The translations under genes were made by a program, and so were the position numbers. The notes beneath the pieces were generated by a model. That model was not told the DNA's origin and did not search any database. It saw only the letters and a program-made list of their open reading frames with translations. 64,000 nucleotides of DNA from SURF-28 sp034521465 (GTDB lineage Bacteria; Bacteroidota; Ignavibacteria; Ignavibacteriales; Melioribacteraceae). Numbering within the stretch: the stretch's first letter is position 1; every line of letters starts with the position of its first letter. The stretch is taken from NCBI GenBank assembly GCA_034521465.1, contig JAXHMN010000016.1, positions 682,001-746,000 of the forward strand, given 5' to 3'. Below, piece after piece: positions 34,636-44,244 of the stretch.

Positions 34636-34971
34636 TTAGAAGGATTTTATTGCTTCATCAACAGAATCGTAATTTTCAAAAATAGTAATCAATTTAGTGA
34701 TCACTAAAAGACTGTTTATTTTTTCAGTAGCTTTTGCAAGCTTCAATGACCCGCCGCCGTTTTTCATTGTTGTAAATCCACTTATTAACATTCCTAAGCC
34801 GGAGCTGTTCATAAATTTTACACTGGATAAATCGATTACAACATTTTTCTTTCCTTCATCAATCAATTTGTGTAGGAGGTCGCTGAATTCTTGAGCTTCG
34901 GGACCACCCATAACATTCCCTTTCAACTCAATGACAACAGCGTTATACTTCTCAGAAACTTTAGTTTTCAT
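34636..34971 (-). CDS. STAS-domain anti-sigma factor antagonist
   Basis: A 111-residue single-domain protein of the SpoIIAA/RsbV type. I chose the ATG at 34969-34971 because AGGAG lies six bases upstream; the frame extends further without such a site. The core VVIDLSSVKFMNSSGLGMLI contains the serine that an RsbW-type kinase phosphorylates. When unphosphorylated these proteins bind the kinase and release its other partner. The gene is transcribed alone, divergent from the sigma-factor operon that holds a second STAS gene, an RsbW-type kinase and three phosphatases, and it could be a second antagonist in that network. Confidence 0.9.
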   Translation of the reverse strand: MKTKVSEKYNAVVIELKGNVMGGPEAQEFSDLLHKLIDEGKKNVVIDLSSVKFMNSSGLGMLISGFTTMKNGGGSLKLAKATEKINSLLVITKLITIFENYDSVDEAIKSF

Positions 34972-35179
34972 AGATTCTCCTGATGATTTTTTTCGGTTAT
35001 TATTCTCTAATAATATTTCAAAATTATGCAAAATCCGGCTAAAATTATTCTGCATAAATATTTATATTAACAGCTAAGTTATTGAATCTGATTATAAAAA
35101 TAAAGATTTATTTACACGTTCGAATTAACTTAAAATTTGGCGTATATTTCGGAACTATCAAGAATACTTTTCGTCTAAG

Positions 35180-35770
35180 ATGACAGATAAAAACCAAGAC
35201 TCAAAACAAAAAAATCTCGAAGATCAGGAAGAAGATTTTCGGCTAATCCGTAAATTTATTGACGGAAATGAAGATGCTTTCAGCACTTTGGTTCTGAAGC
35301 ATAAAGAAAAAGTGAGAAACTTGGTGTTTCTGACTCTTGGAGATGCTGATAATGTTGACGATATTTCGCAGGATGTCTTTATAAATGTATTTCATAAAAT
35401 TAAAGATTTCCGGTTTGAGTCTAAGTTCACAACCTGGCTTTACAGGATAACCGTCAACAAGTGCAGAGATTATCTTAGAAAAAAACGTGTTCGTAGTATT
35501 TTTGTTCCGATCAAAGACACATCGCACGAACCAAGTATTAAGGGACACTCTGATAATCCCGACTTGCCTGGTTTAGTAAGGAAGGGAATTGATAAGCTGC
35601 CTGATAAATTAAAAATACCATTAGTTCTGCGTGATATAGACGGACTGAGTTATAAAGAAATTGCAGATCAATTGGATTGCGAAGTGGGCACCGTGAAATC
35701 TAGAATTTTCAGGGCGAGAGAAAGTCTTAAGTTTATCTTAGAACCATACCAGGATGAATTGAACTCTTAG
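35180..35770 (+). CDS. ECF-family RNA polymerase sigma factor
   Basis: A 196-residue ECF sigma factor. Region 2 spans about residues 20-95, with FSTLVLKHKEKVRNLVFLTL and WLYRITVNKCRDYLRKKR at its end. Region 4 (about 130-190) contains LPDKLKIPLVLRDIDGLSYK and the helix-turn-helix YKEIADQLDCEVGTVKSRIFRARESL. It is the first gene of a plus-strand run that reaches 44143. The next gene starts 16 bases later. No anti-sigma gene of the usual zinc-finger type follows; instead the run contains a complete RsbW/STAS/PP2C set. ECF factors are not the usual target of RsbW-type kinases. Confidence 0.93.
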   Translation: MTDKNQDSKQKNLEDQEEDFRLIRKFIDGNEDAFSTLVLKHKEKVRNLVFLTLGDADNVDDISQDVFINVFHKIKDFRFESKFTTWLYRITVNKCRDYLRKKRVRSIFVPIKDTSHEPSIKGHSDNPDLPGLVRKGIDKLPDKLKIPLVLRDIDGLSYKEIADQLDCEVGTVKSRIFRARESLKFILEPYQDELNS

Positions 35771-35786
35771 TTCCTAGGGGGAAGCA

Positions 35787-37040
35787 TTGTCTGATAATGC
35801 AAATAAACCAAAATCAATAAAAAGATATCTACCGATAGCCGCGCTGGCAATTATTACAGTGGCGTTGATGTTCTACTTTAAAGAGAATAGAGGCGGTAAT
35901 CTGGTTGAAATAGTTGATAAAGGAAAAACCGATTTAATTTCACTTTACACAGATAACTTACAACCACTTCTGTTTGGAACAGATATTACTAATGAAGATG
36001 TTTTCAACTTTGCATTTTTTCAAACACTTCCGCTTGATAAAAATGAAAATAATATGCTTAAGATTTCCGACGAAGCAGATGGTTCAACAAATTATCAAGT
36101 TATTCCCGCCTCATATAAATCTGATACAAAAAATTATGAATACTTTGTTCACTTTATGGCTTTTGATGAAAAGCAAAAAGCGGGTCTCGATTCGTTGTTA
36201 GAATCATATCAATCTGAATTAGCCGAAGCTGTTTTAACAAATAAAGAAAATACAATTGCAGTGAACCATAATATTTCGTTGCTCCAAAAAGCAATTTTAT
36301 CAGATATAGCTTCGTACTCTCAATCAATAAACAAACCTAAAATCAGTGAGCTCTTCGGAAGCAACTTTGCAATTCTTGATTCAAGAGAGACGATGAGATT
36401 AATTGATGAAGTTAAGCGTGATACTTCAAGTGAATATTTAGTGATAGGACGAGATACTTCATTTACATCAAGATTAGAGTTTGACAGAGAAAAAATTGAA
36501 CGAATGTTATCGAAAACAAAAAATTCTTTGCCCAAAGAGATAGACCAAGATTTTGACGTTAGAGCTACTCCGGATAACCGGATTCCACCCTCACCACATA
36601 AACGGCCTAAGTTAGATAAAAGTAACTTTGATAGCAGTTACACCTATACTTATGTTGCACCGGATTTTAACTTTGATCAGTGGCAAATGGAAAACAAATC
36701 TTTTGATTCATTAAAAATTGTTTTAACAGAGATGAGAGAAAGTCTTAAAAATCTCTCATTCAAGTTTGATACCGATTCGTTAAAAAAATCTTTACAATTT
36801 GAATTTAAGTCCGATATTGATTCATTGGAGAATTTGGAATTCGAAATGAACTTAGATGGTCTTGGGGAAATTATTAATCGTTCTATTGACGGAGCGTTAA
36901 ATAATCCGGCGGATGAAAAGTATTGGGAAGATTTTGGTGTTCACATTGAATCGTTATCAACGGGTTTTATAAAAATAAAAACCGATTCGTTGAAGAAATT
37001 GAAAGAACAATTAAAAGAGAAGGATAATATAAATTTGTGA
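35787..37040 (+). CDS. Single-pass membrane protein of unknown function downstream of the sigma factor
   Basis: A 417-residue protein I do not recognise. The start is TTG at 35787, supported by TAGGGGGA a few bases before. A short positively charged N-terminus (KSIKR) and one transmembrane helix (about residues 13-30, YLPIAALAIITVALMFYF) place the bulk outside the cytoplasm. The exported part has no clear domain: an alpha-helical region to about residue 250, a proline-rich stretch (TPDNRIPPSPHKRP), and a C-terminal section with repeated Phe-Asp/Asp-Ser-Leu segments that may form amphipathic helices. The cytoplasmic tail is too short for an anti-sigma domain. Its stop overlaps the next start (GTGA), so it is co-translated with PP2C-1. 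Confidence 0.75.
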   Translation: MSDNANKPKSIKRYLPIAALAIITVALMFYFKENRGGNLVEIVDKGKTDLISLYTDNLQPLLFGTDITNEDVFNFAFFQTLPLDKNENNMLKISDEADGSTNYQVIPASYKSDTKNYEYFVHFMAFDEKQKAGLDSLLESYQSELAEAVLTNKENTIAVNHNISLLQKAILSDIASYSQSINKPKISELFGSNFAILDSRETMRLIDEVKRDTSSEYLVIGRDTSFTSRLEFDREKIERMLSKTKNSLPKEIDQDFDVRATPDNRIPPSPHKRPKLDKSNFDSSYTYTYVAPDFNFDQWQMENKSFDSLKIVLTEMRESLKNLSFKFDTDSLKKSLQFEFKSDIDSLENLEFEMNLDGLGEIINRSIDGALNNPADEKYWEDFGVHIESLSTGFIKIKTDSLKKLKEQLKEKDNINL

Positions 37041-39114
37041 CAAGAATGTTAAACAATATATCAAATTCCAGGCGACTTGAATATGCGATAATTGTTTCGA
37101 TTACTCTATTCATATTTAAGGTGTTGTTTACAACAGGCGATTCATTTTTGCTCAATTTGATAAACGAACTGCTTGTTTTTTCAGCACTCTTTTTCTTGAG
37201 TTTTTATCTTATTCATTTTATTAGATTAAAATGGACTTCGCCGCTGCAAATTGTTTTAAAATACAGGGATTCTTGCTGCGCTTATATTTTTTGCATTCTC
37301 AATCTCTTCGGTAATTTTTGATGTTTGCTGATTTCCGAAGCGATCAGAATTTTATTACAATAATTTTTAGTTTGATCATATCATTTGTTTTTCTGGCGTC
37401 TGCCGTTTATATCTTTGCATCGTTTCGCGAATTATTCTTTTTAAGACAAAAACATGATCCGAGCACGTATTTCAATACAATGATGGTTTTTTTCCTTTTA
37501 TTATTCTTTTCAAATTTATTAACTGCTATCGATCCCGAATTCGATTATCCGAAAAATGCATTTTACGTTGTTTCACTAATTCTTATTTCAATCAACTCTC
37601 TGCGTATTGCATGGATTGCATTTCTTGTTAAAAAGCAAAAAGTATATCTGTTAATTTTGTCGATTGTGCTCAGCATTCTTTTTGGATTTAATTTTGCATT
37701 AACTCTTGAAGATAATGCTCTCTCACAAGTAATAATAAATTTTTCGCCGGGCTTCCATTCACTTTTAAATCTCCTAATGATTTACGGTACAATATATTTC
37801 GGTGTTATTTTCTTTACCACACTCTTTCATCTTCCGACTGCCGAAGCATTCGACAGAAAAGCCGAAGAGGTGACTTCGCTTCGAGATCTAACCAAATTAG
37901 TAACAGAAGTATTGGATTTTAAAGAGCTTGCGAAAACAATCACAAATGTTACAACAAGAATTTGCAACTCCGATTCTGCTTGGCTTGTAATTATTAATGA
38001 CGAAAATTATGAACTTAGTTCGGTGAATAATATCGGTTATCTCGAAGCTGATAAATTGAGTAAAAAAATACTTGAAGACAAGGATATTGAAATTGAATCA
38101 CTCGTTACTTTGAATCAGGAAACAGTAGAAGTTTCCATTAAAAATGATTTTCGAAAATTTAATTTTAGTTGGATTGCAATTGCTCCGTTAAAAGTTCATG
38201 AAAACAAAAAAGGGTATCTCTTTGCTGCTCGCAAAAGAGATTATGAATTTGATTACGATGATAAAAAAGCGATTGAATCTTTTTCGGATTATGCTTCGGT
38301 TGCTCTAGAAAATGCAATCCTAATTGAAAAATCAATTGAAAAGGAAAGATTGGAAAAAGAGCTGGATGTTGCGCGTGATGTACAGTACAAAATTTTACCA
38401 ACTAAAGTACCGGAGTATGACTCGCTGCAGCTTTCTGCATTGTTTGTGCCTGCATTTGAAGTCGGTGGAGATTATTATGATTTCTTCAATATCGATTCCA
38501 ATAACTTGGGAATAGTGATTGCGGACGTCTCGGGCAAAGGAATTTCGGCTGCTTTTATTATGGCTGAAATCAAAGGTGTTTTTAGTTCTCTGGCTAAAGT
38601 TATAATGAATCCAAAAAAATTATTGGTGAAAGCTAACGAAATACTCTCAGAAAGTTTAGACTCAAAAACATTTGTGACAGCAATATATGGAATTGTGAAC
38701 CTTGAGACCGGACAATTTACTTTTGCAAGATGCGGTCATTCACCACTTATTGTTATTACTGACGGTGAATCGAAAAGATTTACACCCACCGGAATGGGAT
38801 TGGGGTTAGATGATTCAGATATGTTTGAATCGACGCTTAAGGAAATGGAAATTCAATTGAAGAATGGCGATATTTTAGCATTATATACAGATGGAATACC
38901 TGAAAGTCAGAATGCGTTAAACGAAGAATTTGGCTATGAAAGATTCGAAAAAATATTAATTGATAATGCACAATCTGACACGGAAAAAATCTCAAATAAG
39001 ATTATGGAACAATTAACAATATTTTCAAAAGATTATGAGCAGCACGACGATATAACTCTGTTAATTATGAAATGGAATTTTAATAATAAAAAATCGGGGA
39101 AAGTTAATGGCTGA
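37037..39114 (+). CDS. SpoIIE-type PP2C phosphatase with membrane and GAF domains (two frameshifts)
   Basis: A 691-residue protein after correction. The N-terminal half has about eight hydrophobic helices, then a GAF-like sensor (about 290-420), a coiled linker (ELDVARDVQYKILPTKVP) and a SpoIIE/PP2C serine phosphatase. The metal-binding motifs are all present: EVGGDYYDFF, VIADVSGKGISAAFIMAEIK, ARCGHSPLIV, LYTDGIPES and QHDDITLLIMK. An extra A in the run 37258-37261 and an extra T in 37324-37326 break the frame; removing them restores a helix (TGILAALIFFAFSISSVIFD) and a whole number of codons. Such enzymes dephosphorylate STAS antagonists; a STAS gene follows, overlapping by eight bases. Confidence 0.88.
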
Positions 39115-39460
39115 TTTCAACGTTAACGTTAGGGGGCTTGGCAGCGTAAGCGTAATTGATGTTAAAGGGTATCTTGATGCGCACACTGCCCCTCAACTCG
39201 AAAACGCTTTCAATCAACTTATCAACAAAAATAATTACAAGGTGGTTGTTAATTTTAACGACCTCTCCTACATAAGCAGCGCAGGTTTGGGGGTATTTAT
39301 GGCATACGTGGAAACCATGAGGGAAAACAAGGGCGATATTAAATTTTCCAATATGCAGGATAGTGTTTTCAATATTTTTGATCTGCTAGGTTTTCCAATG
39401 TTATATGAATTCTACGGTGATGAAAAAGAAGCTGTAAATAAATTTGAAAAACCGGAATAG
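39107..39460 (+). CDS. STAS-domain anti-sigma factor antagonist
   Basis: A 117-residue protein with one STAS domain. It has the fold signature VIDVKGYLDAHTAPQLENAF and the phosphorylation segment FNDLSYISSAGLGVFMAYVE, where one of the two serines is the expected kinase target. It overlaps the upstream phosphatase gene by eight bases and is followed after two bases by an RsbW-type kinase. This gives the classical partner-switch order phosphatase, antagonist, kinase. The second STAS protein of the region, at 34636-34971, shares the family pattern but is not a close copy. Confidence 0.93.
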   Translation: MADFNVNVRGLGSVSVIDVKGYLDAHTAPQLENAFNQLINKNNYKVVVNFNDLSYISSAGLGVFMAYVETMRENKGDIKFSNMQDSVFNIFDLLGFPMLYEFYGDEKEAVNKFEKPE

Positions 39461-39462
39461 AA

Positions 39463-39912
39463 TTGAACTCCAAAAAGAAAAAAATAAATAAAGAACTAAT
39501 CGTTAAGAGTTCTACTGATAATTTAGCTGAGATTAGAAGTTTTGTTAAAGAAGCTGCATTTGAAAGCGGTTTTTCAAATGAAGTTGTTCACAAAATTTCA
39601 CTTTCCGTTGATGAAGCATGTACAAACGTTATCAAACATGCTTATAAATTTTCTCCGGAAAGAGATATCTCGATAAAGACAGAATTTAGTAATGATAAAT
39701 TTATTATAACAATTACTGATTCCGGTGATAAGTTCGATCCAAAATTAGTCCCCGAGCCAAATCTGGAAGAGTATCACAAACAAAAAAAGGTTGGGGGTTT
39801 AGGAATGTTTCTAATGAAAAAATTAATGGATGAAGTAAAGTATAACACTCTTTCGGGTAACCAGAATCAAGTTATACTTGTAAAATATTTGGCTCACTCC
39901 AATGCAAGTTAA
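39463..39912 (+). CDS. RsbW-type anti-sigma serine kinase
   Basis: A 149-residue HATPase_c_2 protein. It begins at TTG 39463, two bases after the STAS stop. The GHKL ATP-binding motifs are VDEACTNVIKHAYKF (N box), ITDSGDKFDP (G1) and VGGLGMFLMKKLMDEV (G2). Kinases of this kind phosphorylate STAS antagonists and sequester a sigma factor or another protein. The usual partner is a sigma-B-type factor, which is not in the window. It overlaps the following PP2C gene by 11 bases. The identity is firm; the partner is inferred to be one of the two STAS proteins. Confidence 0.92.
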   Translation: MNSKKKKINKELIVKSSTDNLAEIRSFVKEAAFESGFSNEVVHKISLSVDEACTNVIKHAYKFSPERDISIKTEFSNDKFIITITDSGDKFDPKLVPEPNLEEYHKQKKVGGLGMFLMKKLMDEVKYNTLSGNQNQVILVKYLAHSNAS

Positions 39913-41580
39913 CGATCAAAATGCCGCACTAAGAAAATTATCCGCACTTGTTGATTTCAGCAATTTGATAAACTCAAGTTTGGAGATTGAGTTTACGATC
40001 AATAATTTACTTCTTACTTGCTTTGGTAAATTCCGCACAACCCGTGGATGTGTAGCAATTATGAACGATCAAGAATTCTTGGAAATTAAATCCGCAAAAG
40101 GAATTCCAAAAGAAGCAACTGATTCTTTTCCTCGGTAAAACTTCAGCAGATTGAAGAGGATAAAGAATTTAACGCATTCCTGAAAACCAATAAACTTAAC
40201 ATCACACAAAAGATTATTTCTTCGAATGGTGAGATTGGACTTTTAATGTTAGGTGGAAAGTTTGACGGAAGCAAGTACGATACCGATGATATTGAATTTA
40301 TGAAAACTATTGTAAACATTGCTGCTACTGCATTAGAAAATGCCCGGTCGGTTGAACGATTGAAAAATGTAAATAAACAACTTGATGGGAAGGTTAATCA
40401 GCTAAGTTCATTGTTTGACCTAAGCAAAGAGTTCAGCGGAATATTGGAAAAGGATATGATCGGTAAATTGCTCGTCTTTTCAATAATTGGGCAGTTGATG
40501 GTTTCAAAATATGCTGTGCTGACTTGCGAAGATTCGAAAGTAGAATTTCTTGAAAACAAATTCCCTCAAGATGAAATTAAAAATGCGCTTAAAGATTGTT
40601 CACCGTTCGAGATTAAAAGTGTAATTAGCTCAGACAAACTGAAGTCGAATTATAATGACCTCTATGAAACCGGAGTTTTGTTGATTGTCCCAATGCAAAT
40701 TAAAAATGAAACAAAAGGTTTAATTCTTTTGGGGCAGAGAAGAACAGGTGAAGCATACTCTCAATCCGATATTGAGTTTATCTCATCCGTCGGTAGTCTC
40801 GCGATTATTTCAATTGAGAATGTTAAACTTTTTGAAGAGACTTTAGAAAAACAGCGGATGGAAAAAGATTTAGAACTTGCCCGCACAATTCAACAAAATC
40901 TTTTACCGGATAAAATTCCATCAACGAAGAATTTTGAAATTTCCGCATTCAATAAATCAGCCAGACAAGTTGGCGGAGATTATTATGACATTATAAAATT
41001 AGATGAAAACAGAACTCTATTTGCGATTGCCGATGTTTCCGGAAAAGGAGTTCAAGCAGCGTTGCTGATGGCTAATCTTCAAGCGTTCCTTCAATCTGTT
41101 GCAAAACAGAACTTTCCGCTCCCTGATGCGACTAATCTAATAAACGATTTGGTTTCCGGTAATACAACAATGGGAAGCTTTATTACATTCTTTTGGGGAA
41201 TAATTGATGATTCAACTAGAGAGTTAACGTATGTAAATGCAGGACACAATCCACCTTTGTTGGTTAGAGAAAACGAATTAACAAAACTCAAAAAGGGCGG
41301 AATGATTTTAGGCGTGATGGAAACCACTATTCCCTATGAATGTGAAAAAATACAATTAAACAGAAATGACAAAATTATTTTGTTTACTGACGGCATAACT
41401 GAAGCAATGAATGTAAATCAAGAAGAATATGGTGATGAGAGATTGGAAAAATTCGTTTTGAACTTGAGTGAATATAAAGCCGATGAAGCGTTAAATAAAT
41501 TGACAAGCGAAATAATATCATATACAAAAGGTGCTGATCAATCGGATGATATTACATGTTTAGTTATAAATGTTAAGTAG
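39902..41580 (+). CDS. Soluble GAF-GAF SpoIIE-type PP2C phosphatase (one frameshift)
   Basis: A 559-residue cytosolic protein after correction. Two GAF-like sensor domains (about 10-155 and 165-310) precede the linker DLELARTIQQNLLPDKIP and a PP2C domain with QVGGDYYDII, AIADVSGKGVQAALLMANLQ, VNAGHNPPLLV, LFTDGITEAMN and QSDDITCLVI. A base is missing near 40126-40131; restoring it reads DSFPSVKLQQIEED and joins the two halves. It has no membrane segment, unlike its neighbours on either side, so it probably senses an internal signal. It overlaps the RsbW-type gene by 11 bases. Confidence 0.9.
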
Positions 41581-41650
41581 GTAACTCATAAAACAATGGT
41601 TTGAAAAATATCGTCAAAAGTTAACTACGCCGGTTTTTTATGCTCTTGCT

Positions 41651-44143
41651 GTGCTGAGTGTTATAAATCTTTATTTCTTGTTAGAGATAACGCCGCAAAG
41701 CAATGATGAGTGTTTGTGGGAGATGAACCGCGTTAGCAAGGATACTGTCGCTGTATATTTCGACCTAGTTAAAGAAGGCGGAGTTACTTGGGAAGCCGGG
41801 ATAAGAGATGGTGACAGACTACTTGCCATTAATGGAGTTGAAATAAGAAATACTCTTACTGCTCAATATTTACTTAACCAAGTTGCAGGTGGTGACTCGG
41901 CTTATTATTTATACCAAAGTAACGGTCACGAATATGAATCCTACGTTGAAATTAAGAAGTTAGTCAACTTTGGTGCGCTTGCAATTTCTTTGGCAGCAAT
42001 GCTCTGGCTGATTGTGGGATTTATAGTAATAAAGTCTAAGCCCGAAGGTGAACTACAACAGCTATTTTTTAAGATTGGAATTTACTTTGTCTTGTTTTCA
42101 TTCTTCGGAATGCTGCTCAATAATTTTAATTCAAATCCGCTTTATGATTACACTTGGTTGGTAGCTATATTAGCCGTAATACAACTTTATGCTGCATGTT
42201 TTCTACCGTTTTTTATAATTCGATTTTTCTGGATATTCCCGAAACGCCTACAAATTGTAAATTACACCATTACTGAAAAGTTACTTACTTTTGCACCTAG
42301 AGTCATATTTGGGTTGACTGTGGTAGTCATTATTCTTCAACAGACCTCATTGTTAAATAATCTCTTTTTTCTTCTTGAGCATTCTATATCAGTCGGATTA
42401 TTTTTCTTTTTCTTTTTTGCTGTCGTTGTTGGGTTTATTTCACTCATAATATCCTACTTTAAATTAGATGATACAGAAGAGAAGAAACCAATATTTCTCA
42501 TATTGATTTCATATTCTGTAGCGATTGCAGCAATTATTTACACAACAACACTTGCAAACGAGTTAGCACAGACAATTTTCAACGAACCGGAGTATTTTTT
42601 CCCCGTGTTGCTTGTAGCAGTCTTACCCCTTTCTTTCGGGTATTCAATATTCAAGTACTCTCTGATGGATGTCGGCGACGTTATAAAAAATACAATGTTC
42701 TATGGCTTATTAACTGTAGCGCTTGCTGCTTCATACTTTATAACTATTTATATTCTGGGGCTAGGTATTAGCAGTGCGATCTCAACAGAGTATCAAGGTA
42801 TTATAGCAGGATTTATTTTTGTTTTATTTGCTGTCTTATTTCAGAGTACAAAGGATAAGTTTCAAGATTACATCACACAGAAATTTTATCCGGAACAATT
42901 TGCCTCACAAAAAATATTAATGCAATTCAGTAATGATGTCCCGACCGTGGTTGGCTTAGAGAATATTCTTAATTCAACTCAAAGTATATTTATTGACAAT
43001 TTGAGAATAAAAAAGTTTGCTGTTTACTTAAGAGAATCCGAATCGGATAGATTAAGCTTAGTGCGAAGTTTTGGAATAAATATTCTACCCGAAAACTTTA
43101 ACCACGATACGGATGCTGTTCTTAATATTATTGAAACAAAAACCAAGAACAAATTACAACCCGCAATTGAGCGAGAAGAGTTCAATAGGGTATTCCCGGA
43201 TATCAGTAAACAAATTATTGAGGATGAAATTTATACAGTCATTCCGCTCATGATTAAATCGCGTCTAATTGGTGTGCTTTTGTTTGGCTTGAAATATTCC
43301 GGCGCAAGATTTGCGGGAAGGGATTTAGAACTCTTGAATGCAGCAGCAAATCAAATTTCGATTTCTTTGGAAAATGCACGTCTGTATGAATCCGAAGCGG
43401 AAAAGATGAAGATGGAACGAGAGTTGGAAAATGCCAGAAAAATTCAAGAAAGCTTGCTGCCCAAGAGTATTCCGGAATTCAAAAATCTTGACATATCTGG
43501 GTGCATGATTCCGGCAATGCAGGTCGGTGGTGATTATTACGATGTAATCAAAGTCTCGGAGAACAAAGTTTATGTCATTGTCGGCGATGTATCCGGCAAA
43601 GGTCTCTCTGCATCGTTCTATATGTCTAAATTGCAAACAATGATGCGTTTGTACTGTACAGAAAATACTTCCCCGAAAGAAGTATTGTCTAACATTAATC
43701 GATTGATTTACGAAAGTATCGAAAGAAATTGGTTCATTACAATAGCGGTTGGTTTATTCGATCTTGATAAAAATGTCTTGAAATATTGCCGTGCCGGTCA
43801 CACTCCTTTGCTTGTTACAAATAACTCTTCGGTTCAGTATCACCAATCAAAAGGATTAGGAGTTGGATTAGAAAGCGGTGAAATTTTCAATTCCTCTTTA
43901 GAAGAACTAGAGCTGGAACTCAAACCTAATAATTCGTTTATCTTTTTCTCTGATGGTATCAATGAAGCAATGAATGACACTGAAGAAATGTACGGAATGG
44001 AACGCTTCCAAATGTTAATTTCAGAAAACTCACATCTCTCTTCACATGAGATAGTTAAAAACACGATTACAAATCTCAAGCAATTCAGATCACTTGCACA
44101 CCAAAACGATGACATTACACTGGTTGTCGCAAAATACTTATAG
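41651..44143 (+). CDS. PDZ-membrane-GAF SpoIIE-type PP2C phosphatase
   Basis: An 830-residue or slightly longer protein. The first usable start is GTG at 41651, but the frame is open and coding-like upstream to 41588 (FEKYRQKLTTPVFYALAVL completes the first helix), where the codon is ATA rather than ATG. An exported PDZ-like segment (GVTWEAGIRDGDRLLAING, about residues 35-100) follows the first helix. About seven further helices, a GAF-like domain (about 430-580), the linker ELENARKIQESLLPKSIP and a complete PP2C domain follow: QVGGDYYDVI, IVGDVSGKGLSASFYMSK, CRAGHTPLLV, FFSDGINEAMN and QNDDITLVVAK. It is the last gene of the signalling operon. PDZ plus polytopic sensor plus PP2C is unusual. 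Confidence 0.9.
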   Translation: MLSVINLYFLLEITPQSNDECLWEMNRVSKDTVAVYFDLVKEGGVTWEAGIRDGDRLLAINGVEIRNTLTAQYLLNQVAGGDSAYYLYQSNGHEYESYVEIKKLVNFGALAISLAAMLWLIVGFIVIKSKPEGELQQLFFKIGIYFVLFSFFGMLLNNFNSNPLYDYTWLVAILAVIQLYAACFLPFFIIRFFWIFPKRLQIVNYTITEKLLTFAPRVIFGLTVVVIILQQTSLLNNLFFLLEHSISVGLFFFFFFAVVVGFISLIISYFKLDDTEEKKPIFLILISYSVAIAAIIYTTTLANELAQTIFNEPEYFFPVLLVAVLPLSFGYSIFKYSLMDVGDVIKNTMFYGLLTVALAASYFITIYILGLGISSAISTEYQGIIAGFIFVLFAVLFQSTKDKFQDYITQKFYPEQFASQKILMQFSNDVPTVVGLENILNSTQSIFIDNLRIKKFAVYLRESESDRLSLVRSFGINILPENFNHDTDAVLNIIETKTKNKLQPAIEREEFNRVFPDISKQIIEDEIYTVIPLMIKSRLIGVLLFGLKYSGARFAGRDLELLNAAANQISISLENARLYESEAEKMKMERELENARKIQESLLPKSIPEFKNLDISGCMIPAMQVGGDYYDVIKVSENKVYVIVGDVSGKGLSASFYMSKLQTMMRLYCTENTSPKEVLSNINRLIYESIERNWFITIAVGLFDLDKNVLKYCRAGHTPLLVTNNSSVQYHQSKGLGVGLESGEIFNSSLEELELELKPNNSFIFFSDGINEAMNDTEEMYGMERFQMLISENSHLSSHEIVKNTITNLKQFRSLAHQNDDITLVVAKYL

Positions 44144-44184
44144 TTGATCGAAGTCATTGTTTAAGTCTATTAATTAATTACAAG

Positions 44185-44198
44185 TAAGAATATTCTTA
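44185..44198. promoter_or_regulatory. Perfect 14-base palindrome upstream of mscS
   Basis: TAAGAATATTCTTA is its own reverse complement and lies 46 bases before the mscS start. Its position fits an operator over a promoter. No T tract follows, so it is not a terminator for the preceding operon. The binding protein is unknown. Confidence 0.4.
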
Positions 44199-44244
44199 TC
44201 TTATAGGTAACAATTTACTTTTCATAATATAAGGAGGAATTTTA

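Noticed and set aside
37037..37321. A separate small membrane protein before the first phosphatase
   Set aside because: Its end loses helix character, and removing two extra bases joins it in frame to the downstream protein with a missing transmembrane helix restored.
37037..44143. The three PP2C genes as recent tandem duplicates or an assembly repeat
   Set aside because: Their sequences differ throughout and their sensor domains are different, so they are old paralogues rather than copies or an assembly artefact.
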